From positions 1 through 14,321 of the forward strand of contig JAEZGR010000157.1 in assembly GCA_023437255.1 (NCBI GenBank): a DNA stretch of 14,321 bases, read 5' to 3'. Source of the DNA: Pseudomonadota bacterium. GTDB lineage: Bacteria; Pseudomonadota; Gammaproteobacteria; Burkholderiales; Burkholderiaceae_B. The notes beneath the pieces were generated by a model. It was not told the origin of the DNA. It saw nothing but the letters and a program-made list of their open reading frames with translations, and made no database searches. Positions 1 through 6,729 of this stretch are shown one piece after another. Position numbers and translations under genes: made by a program. Every line of letters starts with the position of its first letter. Positions within the stretch are counted from its first letter, which is position 1.

Positions 1-782
1 ATCAGAAACACGGCGGCGACGTAGATGTCATGCACCGAGTAGTACGGATGGAACGGAATCCCGTCCAGCGGCTTGCCGTCGGCGTCGACCTTTTCCTTGA
101 TCTCGACGCCGTCAGGATTGTTGGAACCCACTTCGTGCAGCGCGATGATGTGCGCGACGACCAGCCCGATGAGCACCAGCGGCACGGCAATGACGTGCAG
201 GGCGAAGAAGCGGTTCAGCGTGGCATCGGAAACGACGTAGTCGCCGCGGATCCAGATGGCCAGCTCAGGACCGATGAAGGGAATGGCGGAGAACAGGTTC
301 ACGATCACCTGTGCGCCCCAGTACGACATCTGGCCCCAGGGCAGCAGGTAGCCCATGAAGGCTTCGGCCATGAGGCACAGGAAGATGGCGACGCCGAAGA
401 TCCAGACCAGTTCGCGAGGCTTGCGGTACGAGCCGTAGAACAGCCCGCGCAGCATGTGCAGATACACCACCACGAAGAACATGGAAGCGCCGGTGGAGTG
501 CATGTAGCGGATCAGCCAGCCCCATGGCACTTCGCGCATGATGTACTCGACCGACTCGAATGCCAGCTTGGCGTCGGGCTTGTAGTTCATGACCAGGAAG
601 ATGCCGGTGACGACCTGGATGACCAGCACCAGTAGTGCCAGTGACCCGAAGAAGTACCAGAAATTGAAGTTCTTGGGCGCGTAATATTCCGACATGTGTT
701 CCTTGAACAGGGATGTCAGGGGAAAGCGCCTGTCTATCCAGCCCAAGAGACCTGTCGTTTCGACGGTTTTTTCGCCAGCCAT
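1..782 (-). CDS. petB: Cytochrome b subunit of the cytochrome bc1 complex (3' end cut by window edge)
   Basis: The gene reads from an ATG at 782 to the left edge as 260 open codons, so the C-terminus is missing. The product is the di-heme quinol-oxidising membrane subunit of ubiquinol:cytochrome c reductase. Visible heme-ligand histidines are H95 (YMHSTGAS) and H109 (YLHMLRG), 14 apart, and H196 (FFALHV) and H211 (VVAHII), 15 apart. LLPWGQMSYWGA at about 146-157 is the typical cytochrome b segment after the second helix pair, and ALHEVGSNNPDG follows the fourth histidine. Several hydrophobic helices are evident, for example about 41-65 and 198-215. An AGGAG ribosome-binding site at 794-790, 7 bases before the ATG, supports the start. 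The gene lies 74 bases downstream of petA, and petC (cytochrome c1) would be expected beyond the left edge. The family assignment is very secure. Confidence 0.96.
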   Translation of the reverse strand, partial: MAGEKTVETTGLLGWIDRRFPLTSLFKEHMSEYYAPKNFNFWYFFGSLALLVLVIQVVTGIFLVMNYKPDAKLAFESVEYIMREVPWGWLIRYMHSTGASMFFVVVYLHMLRGLFYGSYRKPRELVWIFGVAIFLCLMAEAFMGYLLPWGQMSYWGAQVIVNLFSAIPFIGPELAIWIRGDYVVSDATLNRFFALHVIAVPLVLIGLVVAHIIALHEVGSNNPDGVEIKEKVDADGKPLDGIPFHPYYSVHDIYVAAVFL

Positions 783-830
783 GAAACGGCTCCTTTTCTA
801 ACTATACGTGGCGTATGCAGGGATTCAGTG

Positions 831-853
831 CGTGGGGGTACGATACCCCCACG
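831..853 (-). other. Perfect stem-loop between petA and petB
   Basis: CGTGGGGGTA (831-840) and TACCCCCACG (844-853) form a perfect 10-bp stem with a 3-base loop. It begins 3 bases beyond the petA stop codon in the direction of transcription. No T-run follows it, so it does not look like a classical intrinsic terminator. A second, weaker inverted repeat (ATACG/CGTAT, 804-816, 3-base loop) lies between it and the petB ribosome-binding site. It may protect the petA 3' end or adjust the petA:petB ratio; that role is inference. Confidence 0.75.
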
Positions 854-856
854 GCT

Positions 857-1501
857 TCAGGCCTGGTTGTTTTCGTCGATACCGATGGTGATGCGACTGC
901 CATCGGCCGAAAACTGGTAAGGCGGAATCTCGAGGTTGTCGGGCGCGGGCACGTTCGCGAAGACGCGACCGGCCAGGTCGAACGCGGAGCCGTGGCAGGG
1001 GCAGAAGAAGCCGCCTTGCCAGTCAGCGGGCAGACCGGGACCAGCGCCGGGAGCCAGGTTCGGCGTGGGCGAGCAGCCGAGGTGGGTACAGATGCCTACT
1101 GCAACGAAGAATTCGGGATTGCGCGAGCGGTATTCGTTTTTTGCGAAGGCAGGAGTGAAGCCGGGCCGGTCGGAATTCGGGTCGGCCAGCTTGGAATCGA
1201 GTTTGGGCAGTGCGGCCAGTTGGGCTTCGGTGCGGCGCAGGACCCAGACCGGCTTGCCACGCCATTCGACCGTGGTCATCTGGCCGGGCTGGAGCGAGGT
1301 GATGTCGACTTCGACAGGTGCACCGGCGGCACGGGCACGCTCTGACGGGGCAAACGAACTGACGAAGGGAACGGCAGTCGCAGCGCCCGCTACGCCACCG
1401 AACGCACAGGCCACCCCGACCCAGGTACGCCGAGAAGGATCGGCCGGTTTGTTCGGGTCGACCGCGCCGGAATCATCGAGCTGTGTCGTAATCTGACTCA
1501 T
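857..1501 (-). CDS. petA: Ubiquinol-cytochrome c reductase Rieske iron-sulfur subunit
   Basis: This 214-residue protein is the Rieske [2Fe-2S] subunit of cytochrome bc1, which passes electrons from quinol to cytochrome c1. The cluster motifs are CTHLGC (138-143) and CPCHGS (167-172). C138, H140, C167 and H170 should bind the cluster, and C143 and C169 should form the disulfide. The N-terminus has a twin-arginine motif, SRRTWVG with R24 and R25, before a hydrophobic segment (about 27-50), so Tat-dependent insertion with a retained anchor is expected; the tatABC genes lie about 3.4 kb away. The start at 1501 is chosen because AAGGA sits 7 bases upstream; in-frame upstream ATGs at 1519 and 1609 lack such support. 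Residues about 144-165 form a proline/glycine-rich insertion between the cluster motifs, as in proteobacterial Rieske proteins. petB follows, so the two form an operon. Confidence 0.97.
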   Translation of the reverse strand: MSQITTQLDDSGAVDPNKPADPSRRTWVGVACAFGGVAGAATAVPFVSSFAPSERARAAGAPVEVDITSLQPGQMTTVEWRGKPVWVLRRTEAQLAALPKLDSKLADPNSDRPGFTPAFAKNEYRSRNPEFFVAVGICTHLGCSPTPNLAPGAGPGLPADWQGGFFCPCHGSAFDLAGRVFANVPAPDNLEIPPYQFSADGSRITIGIDENNQA

Positions 1502-1507
1502 TCTAGT

Positions 1508-1513
1508 ATCCTT
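1508..1513 (-). promoter_or_regulatory. petA ribosome-binding site
   Basis: AAGGAT on the minus strand, with AAGGA ending 7 bases before the ATG at 1501. It favours this start over the in-frame ATG at 1519. Confidence 0.65.
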
Positions 1514-1579
1514 GTTCATGCCCGGATTCCAGGCATACCGTTCGCATTTTGTTGCTATGTACTTGCGTATCAACCGCGT

Positions 1580-1608
1580 ATTATAGCGTCTGCCCGATAC
1601 AGGGTGCA
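1580..1608 (-). promoter_or_regulatory. Candidate sigma-70 promoter for petA-petB
   Basis: On the minus strand a perfect TATAAT lies at 1585-1580. The hexamer 17 bases upstream is TGCACC (1608-1603), only a 3/6 match to TTGACA. This would give a leader of roughly 70 bases before petA. The element lies in the 125-bp divergent region shared with mscL. On the plus strand the same bases include TATTAT (1579-1584), but no adequate -35 partner was found for mscL. Prediction by eye only. Confidence 0.4.
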
Positions 1609-1613
1609 CGCAC

Positions 1614-1619
1614 AGGGAG
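1614..1619 (+). promoter_or_regulatory. mscL ribosome-binding site
   Basis: AGGGAG lies 7 bases before the GTG at 1627. It fixes the mscL start at this GTG, because the only upstream in-frame ATG (1549) would add residues unlike the family. Confidence 0.65.
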
Positions 1620-1626
1620 CAACGAG

Positions 1627-2091
1627 GTGAGCAAGGTACGAGGCTTTTTGAACGAGTTCCGCGAATTCGCGGTACGCGGCAACATGATCGATCTGGCAGT
1701 CGGTGTGATCATCGGGGCCGCTTTCAGCAAGATCATCGATTCACTGGTGGCCGATATCATCATGCCGCTGGTCGCCTTCATTCTCGGGGGCGAGGTCGAT
1801 TTCACCAACCAGTTCTGGGTGCTGCGTCTTCCCGAGGGCTATACCGGCGCCCAAACCTACGAGGCCTTGACTTCCGCGGGTGCGGTGGTCTTTTCGTGGG
1901 GCAACTTCCTGACCATTCTCATCAACTTCATTCTGCTGGCTTTTGTGGTCTTCTGCCTGGTCAAGGCCGTGAATGCCGCAAGGCGCCGTATCGAGCGCGA
2001 ACAGGCCGCTGCCGATGCCGAGGCACCCCCGCCTCCGCCTGAAGACGTGGCACTGCTGCGCGAGATCCGCGACCTGCTTCAGAAGAAGTAG
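1627..2091 (+). CDS. mscL: Large-conductance mechanosensitive channel MscL
   Basis: This 154-residue inner-membrane channel opens under high membrane tension and releases solutes during hypo-osmotic shock. The N-terminal amphipathic helix and first membrane helix read [20 protein letters not shown] and [17 protein letters not shown] (about 10-47), the hallmark MscL region. A periplasmic loop follows (about 55-92), then a second helix (about 93-115). A charged cytoplasmic segment, a proline-rich linker (about 134-138) and the C-terminal helix EIRDLLQKK complete it. The length is slightly above the usual 136-151. The start is GTG, supported by AGGGAG 7 bases upstream. The gene stands alone between divergent petA and the convergent NIF3-family gene, so it should have its own promoter within 1502-1626, although I could not identify a convincing one. 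Confidence 0.96.
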   Translation: MSKVRGFLNEFREFAVRGNMIDLAVGVIIGAAFSKIIDSLVADIIMPLVAFILGGEVDFTNQFWVLRLPEGYTGAQTYEALTSAGAVVFSWGNFLTILINFILLAFVVFCLVKAVNAARRRIEREQAAADAEAPPPPPEDVALLREIRDLLQKK

Positions 2092-2109
2092 GGCCGTCGG
2101 TGTGAGCAA

Positions 2110-2142
2110 CAGCCGCGGTCTCACGCCAGAGCGCCGCGGCTG
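2110..2142. terminator. Inverted repeat between convergent mscL and the NIF3-family gene
   Basis: CAGCCGCGG (2110-2118) and CCGCGGCTG (2134-2142) form a perfect 9-bp stem with a 15-base loop. It starts 18 bases after the mscL stop. There is no clear T-run on either side, so a bidirectional transcription end is plausible from its position between convergent genes but not certain. Confidence 0.45.
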
Positions 2143-2148
2143 AATCTG

Positions 2149-2169
2149 AACCCGGCTTCAGACCGGGTT
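2149..2169. other. Second inverted repeat, spanning the NIF3-family stop codon
   Basis: AACCCGG (2149-2155) and CCGGGTT (2163-2169) form a perfect 7-bp stem with a 7-base loop holding the TGA stop of the NIF3-family gene (2160-2158). It lies 6 bases from the preceding repeat. The two may act together at the convergent gene end, or this one may arise partly by chance from the last codons. Confidence 0.4.
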
Positions 2170-2934
2170 GTCGAGATCCAGGAACTCGACCCGTATGCCG
2201 AACTCCCGCGCCACCGCTTCGCCCAGGGCCTGAATGCCATAGCGCTCGGTGGCGTGGTGACCCGCCGCAACGAAGCCGGTGCCCGTTTCGTTGGCCAGGT
2301 GGAAGTTGGGTTCCGAGGCCTCCCCCGTCAGGTACGCGTCTACGCCGCTTTCGATCGCGGCCTCCATCATGCCCTGGGCACCGCCCGTACACCACGCCAC
2401 GGTGCGCACCGGCATGTCGGGGTCGCCCAGCACCAGCGGTTCGCGGCCCAGGGCCGCGGCAATCCGTTGACCTAGCTCTGCAAGTGAGCAGGGCTCGCAG
2501 CGGCCTCGCCAGACCAGATCGCTGGGACCGAAGGTGATGGGGGTGCCATCGGGATTGCGATCGGGCTCGAAGCCCAGGTGCAGCGCCAGTTGTGCATTGT
2601 TGCCGAGGACCGGGTGTGCATCGAGCGGGAGATGAAAGCCGAAGACGTTGAGCTCGTGCTGAAGCGCCGTGGCGATGCGGCGCCGCTTGCTGCCCTTCAG
2701 AACCGGGTTTTCGTTTTTCCAGAACCAGCCGTGGTGCACCATGATTGCGTCGGCATTTCGTTGCACTGCAGCATCAAGCAGTGCCTGCGAGGCGGTCACT
2801 CCGGTAATAATATGCCGTATCGTGTCTTTGCCTTCCACCTGTAGCCCGTTGGGGCAGTAGTCCTTGATACGTTGCGTCTGCAAGGTGCTTTCGAGCCATT
2901 CGGCCAGCTGCCGGGTGGAAACCTGGTTCATCAT
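2158..2934 (-). CDS. NIF3/DUF34-family metal-binding protein (GTP cyclohydrolase 1 type 2-like)
   Basis: This 258-residue protein belongs to the NIF3/DUF34 family (E. coli YbgI type), a widespread dinuclear metal-binding family. It is often labelled 'GTP cyclohydrolase I type 2', but its biological role is not settled. The metal site is visible: H67 and H68 (MVHHGW), D105 (HLPLDAHP), and H226 and E230 (GHHATERYG). These spacings match the family pattern, including 38 residues between the first histidine and the aspartate. SGVDAYLTGEASE (196-208) is also typical. Two adjacent ATGs are possible, at 2934 and 2931. AGAGGA (2944-2939) lies 4 bases before the first and 7 before the second, so the second, one residue shorter, may be used. 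The gene is divergent from the protease gene by 17 bases. Despite the name it has no link to nitrogen fixation. Confidence 0.93.
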   Translation of the reverse strand: MMNQVSTRQLAEWLESTLQTQRIKDYCPNGLQVEGKDTIRHIITGVTASQALLDAAVQRNADAIMVHHGWFWKNENPVLKGSKRRRIATALQHELNVFGFHLPLDAHPVLGNNAQLALHLGFEPDRNPDGTPITFGPSDLVWRGRCEPCSLAELGQRIAAALGREPLVLGDPDMPVRTVAWCTGGAQGMMEAAIESGVDAYLTGEASEPNFHLANETGTGFVAAGHHATERYGIQALGEAVAREFGIRVEFLDLDNPV

Positions 2935-2938
2935 TTGT

Positions 2939-2944
2939 TCCTCT
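2939..2944 (-). promoter_or_regulatory. Ribosome-binding site of the NIF3-family gene
   Basis: AGAGGA on the minus strand, 4 bases before the ATG at 2934 and 7 before the ATG at 2931. It lies wholly inside the 17-base gap to the divergent protease gene. Confidence 0.6.
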
Positions 2945-2951
2945 GGGGTTT

Positions 2952-4100
2952 ATGCATCGCTTGTGGTTGGTCTTCGCCCAGACCGTGACGGTATGCCTGG
3001 GTATTTTATTCATCGTCACGACGTTGCGGCCGGACTGGCTGCGCGGCGGCCCGCGACCGGGTCCCGCGGCTACTGTCACTGCGGCGGGTCAGACCGGTTC
3101 TGCCGTCGTGTCGTATGCCGAAGCCGTGGCGCGGGCCACACCGTCGGTGGTGAACATCTACACCACCAAGGTGGTCGATGTGCCGCTCATTCCCATGCCA
3201 GCCGATCCGGAGCTGAGCCGCCTGCTGCGTTCGCTGCCGGGCTTCAGCCAGCGTCGGCAGTCCGGCAGCCTGGGTTCGGGCGTGATCGTGCGTGCCGATG
3301 GCTACATCCTGACCAATTATCACGTCGTCGAAGCCGCCGATTCGATCCGTGTAGCCCTGAACGACGGGCGTGAAACTGACGCCCGGGTGGTGGGTGCCGA
3401 TCCGGAGACCGACCTCGCGGTTCTCAAGATCGGCCTGCCCAAGCTGCAGGCGATCGATATCGACGAGGCCGAACATCTGCGCGTGGGAGACGTGGTGCTC
3501 GCCATCGGCAACCCCTTCGGTGTGGGCCAGACCACTACATTGGGTATTGTGTCAGCGCTGGGCCGCAACCGGTTGGGCATCAACATCTACGAGAACTTCA
3601 TCCAGACCGATGCGGCCATCAACCCGGGCAATTCCGGTGGTGCGCTGGTCGACACGCAGGGCCGCCTGGTGGGCATCAACACGGCCATCTATTCCGAAAC
3701 TGGCGGTTCACTGGGAATTGGCTTTGCGATTCCCGCGCGCAGTGCACAAACCATCCTCGAAGAAATCATCCGCTCAGGCAAGGTCACGCGCGGCTGGGTG
3801 GGCATTGAACCGCAAGATGTCACACCCGATCTGATGCGGGCGTTCGGGCTCACGCGTCAGGAGGGCCTGATCGTTGCCGGCGTGCTGCGGGGCAGTCCCG
3901 CGCATCAGGCAGGTCTACGGGTCGGCGATATCGTGCTGGCGCTCGACGACCAACCCCTTGCCGATTCGATTGCCTTCCTGAATGCCGTTGCCCCGCTCAA
4001 GCCAGGCGAGGTCGTGCAGCTGACCGTGCTTCGCGAGGGGCGCGAGTTCAAAATGAAGGTTGAGGTGGGCGAGCGCCCCACGGGCGCCCGCAAACCGTAG
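2952..4100 (+). CDS. DegS-like membrane-anchored periplasmic serine protease (trypsin-like domain plus one PDZ)
   Basis: This 382-residue protein has one N-terminal membrane helix (about 4-24), a linker, a trypsin-like protease domain (about 55-275) and a single C-terminal PDZ domain (about 280-372). The catalytic triad is intact: H124 (TNYHVV), D154 (ETDLAVLKI) and S228 (NPGNSGGAL). One PDZ domain and an uncleaved-looking anchor match DegS/AlgW-type proteases, which sense envelope stress and cleave an anti-sigma factor; DegP and DegQ usually have two PDZ domains and a cleavable signal. The substrate is unknown here, and no rseA/sigma-E genes are in the window. The ATG start places the membrane helix at the N-terminus as expected, with only a weak ribosome-binding sequence (CTGGGG). 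Its 5' end is 17 bases from the divergent NIF3-family gene, and a hairpin ends the gene before convergent tatC. Confidence 0.93.
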   Translation: MHRLWLVFAQTVTVCLGILFIVTTLRPDWLRGGPRPGPAATVTAAGQTGSAVVSYAEAVARATPSVVNIYTTKVVDVPLIPMPADPELSRLLRSLPGFSQRRQSGSLGSGVIVRADGYILTNYHVVEAADSIRVALNDGRETDARVVGADPETDLAVLKIGLPKLQAIDIDEAEHLRVGDVVLAIGNPFGVGQTTTLGIVSALGRNRLGINIYENFIQTDAAINPGNSGGALVDTQGRLVGINTAIYSETGGSLGIGFAIPARSAQTILEEIIRSGKVTRGWVGIEPQDVTPDLMRAFGLTRQEGLIVAGVLRGSPAHQAGLRVGDIVLALDDQPLADSIAFLNAVAPLKPGEVVQLTVLREGREFKMKVEVGERPTGARKP

Positions 4101-4118
4101 CCGGCCCCGCGGGCCGGC
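4100..4118 (+). terminator. GC-rich terminator hairpin after the DegS-like gene
   Basis: GCCGGCCC (4100-4107) and GGGCCGGC (4111-4118) form a perfect 8-bp stem with a CGC loop. It is followed by CG and a short TTT run (4121-4123). It starts at the last base of the protease stop codon and fills almost all of the 22-base gap to the convergent tatC stop. It probably ends the protease transcript and may also act on tatC transcription from the other side. Confidence 0.65.
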
Positions 4119-4122
4119 CGTT

Positions 4123-4923
4123 TCAGGCGTCGTGGCGTGTCTCGGGGCTGCGCTCTTCCGATTCAGATTCTGCTTCAGCTCTTTCGGCTTTTTTGACCAG
4201 CGAGGCTGAAAGCAGGATGCCGACCTCGTACAGCAGACACAGCGGTACGGCCAGCATGAACTGGCTGAGCACATCGGGCGGCGTGACCACGGCAGCGATG
4301 ATGAAGGCGCCAACCACCACATAGCCTCGTGCTTCACGCAGCTTCTGTACCGAGACCACGCCGGTGGTGGCCAAAAGCACCACCGCGACGGGCACTTCGA
4401 AAGTGACCCCAAAGGCGATGAACATCGTCATGACGAAGTTCAGATACGCCTCGATATCTGGTGCAGGTGTGATCGAGTCGGGGGCGAAGCCCGCGATGAA
4501 GTGGAACACCGTACGGAACACGACGAAGTAACAGAAGGCCATGCCGGCGATGAACAGGCCGGTGCTCGACGCGATGAGCGGCAGCGCAAAGCGCTTTTCG
4601 TGCTGGTACAGACCCGGTGCCACGAATGCCCACGCCTGGTAAAGCACAAAAGGCAGGGCAACCAGGAAAGCAGCAAGCAGCGTGACTTTGACCGGCACCA
4701 TGAAGGGGGTGATGACGCCGGTTGCGATCATGCGCGTGCCTTGCGGCAGCGAGGCGAGCATGGGCTGGGCCAGCAGGTCGTAAATGGCGGACGGGCCCGG
4801 GTAGATGAACAGCACCACGAAAATGGCGAGCACTGCACCCGCGGCCCTGAGGAGCCGGGTGCGCAGTTCTACGAGGTGCGAGATGAAAGTTTCTTTGACT
4901 TCCTGTGAATCTTCCTGTGTCAC
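4123..4923 (-). CDS. tatC: Sec-independent protein translocase subunit TatC
   Basis: This 266-residue, six-helix inner-membrane protein is the part of the Tat translocase that recognises twin-arginine signal peptides together with TatB. Family marks are SHLVELRTRL (15-24), F100 and E109 (AFVAPGLYQHEKR), which match signal-peptide binding residues known in E. coli TatC, E176 (FGVTFEVP) and D217 (VVTPPDVLSQF). The C-terminal tail (about 244-266) is charged and glutamate-rich. The start is GTG at 4923, overlapping the tatB TGA by four bases (GTGA), so translation is probably coupled to tatB. It is the last gene of the long minus-strand run and converges with the DegS-like gene. Confidence 0.97.
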   Translation of the reverse strand: MTQEDSQEVKETFISHLVELRTRLLRAAGAVLAIFVVLFIYPGPSAIYDLLAQPMLASLPQGTRMIATGVITPFMVPVKVTLLAAFLVALPFVLYQAWAFVAPGLYQHEKRFALPLIASSTGLFIAGMAFCYFVVFRTVFHFIAGFAPDSITPAPDIEAYLNFVMTMFIAFGVTFEVPVAVVLLATTGVVSVQKLREARGYVVVGAFIIAAVVTPPDVLSQFMLAVPLCLLYEVGILLSASLVKKAERAEAESESEERSPETRHDA

Positions 4924-5366
4924 GTCGGCGCACCCGATTGTTCTGCTGATTTGCGTTCTTCGGCCGGTGCAGGAACCGGCGTGGCTGGAGGCGGCGCGGC
5001 ATCGGTGCCCGCCGCAGGTGGATCACCGAGTTCCTGGCGTGCCTGCTGCATCAACCCTTCGACCGAAGCAGAGGCTTCGTTCAGACTGTCGCGCGCTTCG
5101 GCCAGTGGCTGCTGCAGCGAGGCCGAGGTTTCGTTCATGGAAGCCTTGAGCGACTGCGCGGCGTCGTCCATTTGCTTCTTGAGCTTGTTCATTTCGTCGA
5201 GATCGATCTCACGTTGAATGTCGCTCTTGACGTCGCTGACGTAGCGTTGTGCACGGCCCAGCAGGTGACCCACCGTGCGGGCCACCTTGGGAAGGCGTTC
5301 GGGACCGATGACGACCAGCGCCACGACGCCGATCAGCATGAGCTCGGTGAAGCTGACGTCGAACAT
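4920..5366 (-). CDS. tatB: Sec-independent protein translocase subunit TatB
   Basis: This 148-residue protein has one N-terminal membrane helix followed by an amphipathic helix, then a long variable tail. It works with TatC in the receptor complex for twin-arginine substrates. The start MFDVSFTELMLIGVVALVVI, with E8 in the helix and GPERLP (21-26) at the hinge, identifies TatB rather than TatA. A charged helical region (about 28-112) precedes a proline/alanine-rich tail (about 115-148). The ATG is 2 bases after the tatA stop, and the gene overlaps tatC by four bases. The length is within the family range. Confidence 0.96.
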   Translation of the reverse strand: MFDVSFTELMLIGVVALVVIGPERLPKVARTVGHLLGRAQRYVSDVKSDIQREIDLDEMNKLKKQMDDAAQSLKASMNETSASLQQPLAEARDSLNEASASVEGLMQQARQELGDPPAAGTDAAPPPATPVPAPAEERKSAEQSGAPT

Positions 5367-5368
5367 GG

Positions 5369-5599
5369 TCAGGCGTCAGACTTTTCTTTGGCCTGGACGT
5401 CGATGGTTTCGTCGTTGGCGCGCCGCTGAGTCACGGCTTCGGGCTTGGCGCCTTCTTGCGCGCCTTCGTTCATGCCTTTCTTGAATCCACGAACGGCGCC
5501 GCCCAGGTCTTCGCCCATGTTGCGCAGTTTCTTGGTCCCGAATACGAGTGCAATGATGACCAGGACGATCAACCAATGCCAGATGCTGAAGCTACCCAT
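5369..5599 (-). CDS. tatA: Sec-independent protein translocase subunit TatA
   Basis: This 76-residue protein is the pore-forming or membrane-thinning Tat subunit that oligomerises on demand. The short membrane helix [19 protein letters not shown] contains the conserved F20-G21 hinge. The amphipathic helix [19 protein letters not shown] (about 25-43) follows, then a charged tail. GGAG lies 6 bases before the ATG. The gene starts 11 bases after the hinT stop and ends 2 bases before tatB, so all three tat genes share a transcript with the upstream his genes unless an internal promoter exists. Confidence 0.96.
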   Translation of the reverse strand: MGSFSIWHWLIVLVIIALVFGTKKLRNMGEDLGGAVRGFKKGMNEGAQEGAKPEAVTQRRANDETIDVQAKEKSDA

Positions 5600-5610
5600 A
5601 ACTGTCTCCG

Positions 5611-5979
5611 TCAGGCGGCCGGTGCCGCACGCTTGTTCCAGGGGCGGGGACCCCCGAGTATATGAAAATGCAGGTGATCGACTTCCTGGCCGCCTTCGCG
5701 GCCGGTATTCACCACTAGGCGAAAGCCGCCATCATGGCCGGGTGTGCAACCGTTGTCAAAGGCCAGTTTCTGCACCAGTGTCATCATTCTACCCAACCAC
5801 GGGGCGTCGTCAGCGGTGACATCGGCCAGCGAACGCACATGATGGCGGGGCACGACCAGCAGGTGCGTGGGGGCCGCGGGATTGATGTCGTGGAAGGCGA
5901 TGAATTCGTCGTCTTCGTGAACCTTCTTTGCGGGGATTTCACCCTTGGCAATCTTGCAGAAGATACAGTTTTCGCTCAT
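5611..5979 (-). CDS. hinT: HIT-family nucleotide hydrolase (HinT-like)
   Basis: This 122-residue histidine-triad protein has the active-site pattern HLHFHILGG, with H102, H104 and H106, followed by a C-terminal tail with W114. [12 protein letters not shown] (5-16) at the N-terminus and [17 protein letters not shown] (31-47) are typical of the HinT branch, which hydrolyses purine nucleoside phosphoramidates and acyl-adenylates. It sits 13 bases downstream of hisE and 11 upstream of tatA, a position recalled as conserved in Burkholderiales. No clear ribosome-binding site precedes the ATG. The catalytic type is secure; its link to histidine synthesis is unproven. Confidence 0.94.
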   Translation of the reverse strand: MSENCIFCKIAKGEIPAKKVHEDDEFIAFHDINPAAPTHLLVVPRHHVRSLADVTADDAPWLGRMMTLVQKLAFDNGCTPGHDGGFRLVVNTGREGGQEVDHLHFHILGGPRPWNKRAAPAA

Positions 5980-5992
5980 TCGTCAGTTCGTA

Positions 5993-6331
5993 TCAGGATT
6001 GCGGCCGTGAGGCCTTTTCGGTCAGACCCGAGACGCCTTCGCGTCGTTCCAGTTCGTTCAGGATCTGTTCAGGACGTACTCCATAATAGGCCAGCGCGAC
6101 CAGACTGTGAAACCATAAATCAGCGGTCTCGGTCACGATGCGGTCGGTATCGGCATCTTTGGCGGCCATGACCAGCTCGGTGGCCTCTTCACCCACCTTC
6201 TTCAGGAAGGCGTCGGGGCCACGTGCGTACAGTTTGGCCACATAGGAGCCTGCCGGGTCGCCGCCTCGTTGGGGCAGCCGTGATTCAAGCGTGTCGGCAA
6301 GACGCGCCAGTATGGAGTCGTTCTGATTCAT
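5993..6331 (-). CDS. hisE: Phosphoribosyl-ATP pyrophosphatase
   Basis: HisE catalyses the second step of histidine synthesis, converting phosphoribosyl-ATP to phosphoribosyl-AMP and pyrophosphate. The 112-residue protein shows the all-alpha nucleoside-triphosphate pyrophosphohydrolase pattern: [16 protein letters not shown] (44-59, with E48, E49 and E52) and [13 protein letters not shown] (68-80, with D71), which supply the metal ligands. The ATG at 6331 overlaps the hisI TGA by four bases; longer in-frame reading upstream only shadows hisI. It is a separate gene here, not fused to hisI as in enteric bacteria. Confidence 0.95.
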   Translation of the reverse strand: MNQNDSILARLADTLESRLPQRGGDPAGSYVAKLYARGPDAFLKKVGEEATELVMAAKDADTDRIVTETADLWFHSLVALAYYGVRPEQILNELERREGVSGLTEKASRPQS

Positions 6332-6729
6332 TTGTAGATCTGCTCCGGGTCCTTGATGACCGGGTCGACCGTGACCCAGCCGGGTTCGGCGCCGGTGTCG
6401 AGCCGCTGAAAGAAGCAGCTGCGCCGCCCCGTGTGACAGGCGATGTCGCCCGCCTGTTCGACCTTCAGCAGAATGACGTCGTTGTCGCAATCGAGGCGGA
6501 TTTCGCGTACGCGTTGCCGGTGGCCCGATTCTTCGCCCTTGCGCCAGAGGCGCGAGCGTGAGCGCGACCAGTAAACGGCATGGCCGCTGGACGCGGTTTC
6601 GGCCAGGGCCTGTGCGTTCATCCAGGCCACCATGAGCACCGTGCCGTCGTGGGCATCTTGTGCGATGGCGGGAATCAGGCCCTGCGCATCGAAGTGCACC
6701 TGGTCGAGCCAAGCGGGCAGCGTGCTCAT
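6328..6729 (-). CDS. hisI: Phosphoribosyl-AMP cyclohydrolase
   Basis: HisI opens the adenine ring of phosphoribosyl-AMP, the third step of the pathway. The 133-residue sequence has the family signatures [18 protein letters not shown] (53-70), DCDNDV (80-85) and [11 protein letters not shown] (97-107). The cysteines C81, C98 and C105 are the expected zinc ligands, and D80, D82 and D84 the expected magnesium ligands. It is a stand-alone enzyme. Its ATG overlaps the hisF stop by four bases and its stop overlaps the hisE start by four, which suggests tight translational coupling of hisF-hisI-hisE. Confidence 0.96.
   Translation of the reverse strand: MSTLPAWLDQVHFDAQGLIPAIAQDAHDGTVLMVAWMNAQALAETASSGHAVYWSRSRSRLWRKGEESGHRQRVREIRLDCDNDVILLKVEQAGDIACHTGRRSCFFQRLDTGAEPGWVTVDPVIKDPEQIYK

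Noticed and set aside
265..525. Minus-strand open frame of 86 codons inside petB
   Set aside because: Out of frame with petB, whose own frame gives unmistakable cytochrome b sequence over the whole stretch.
2158..2934. NIF3 name suggesting nitrogen fixation
   Set aside because: The name comes from a yeast interaction partner; the family is a general metal-binding protein and no nif genes are present.
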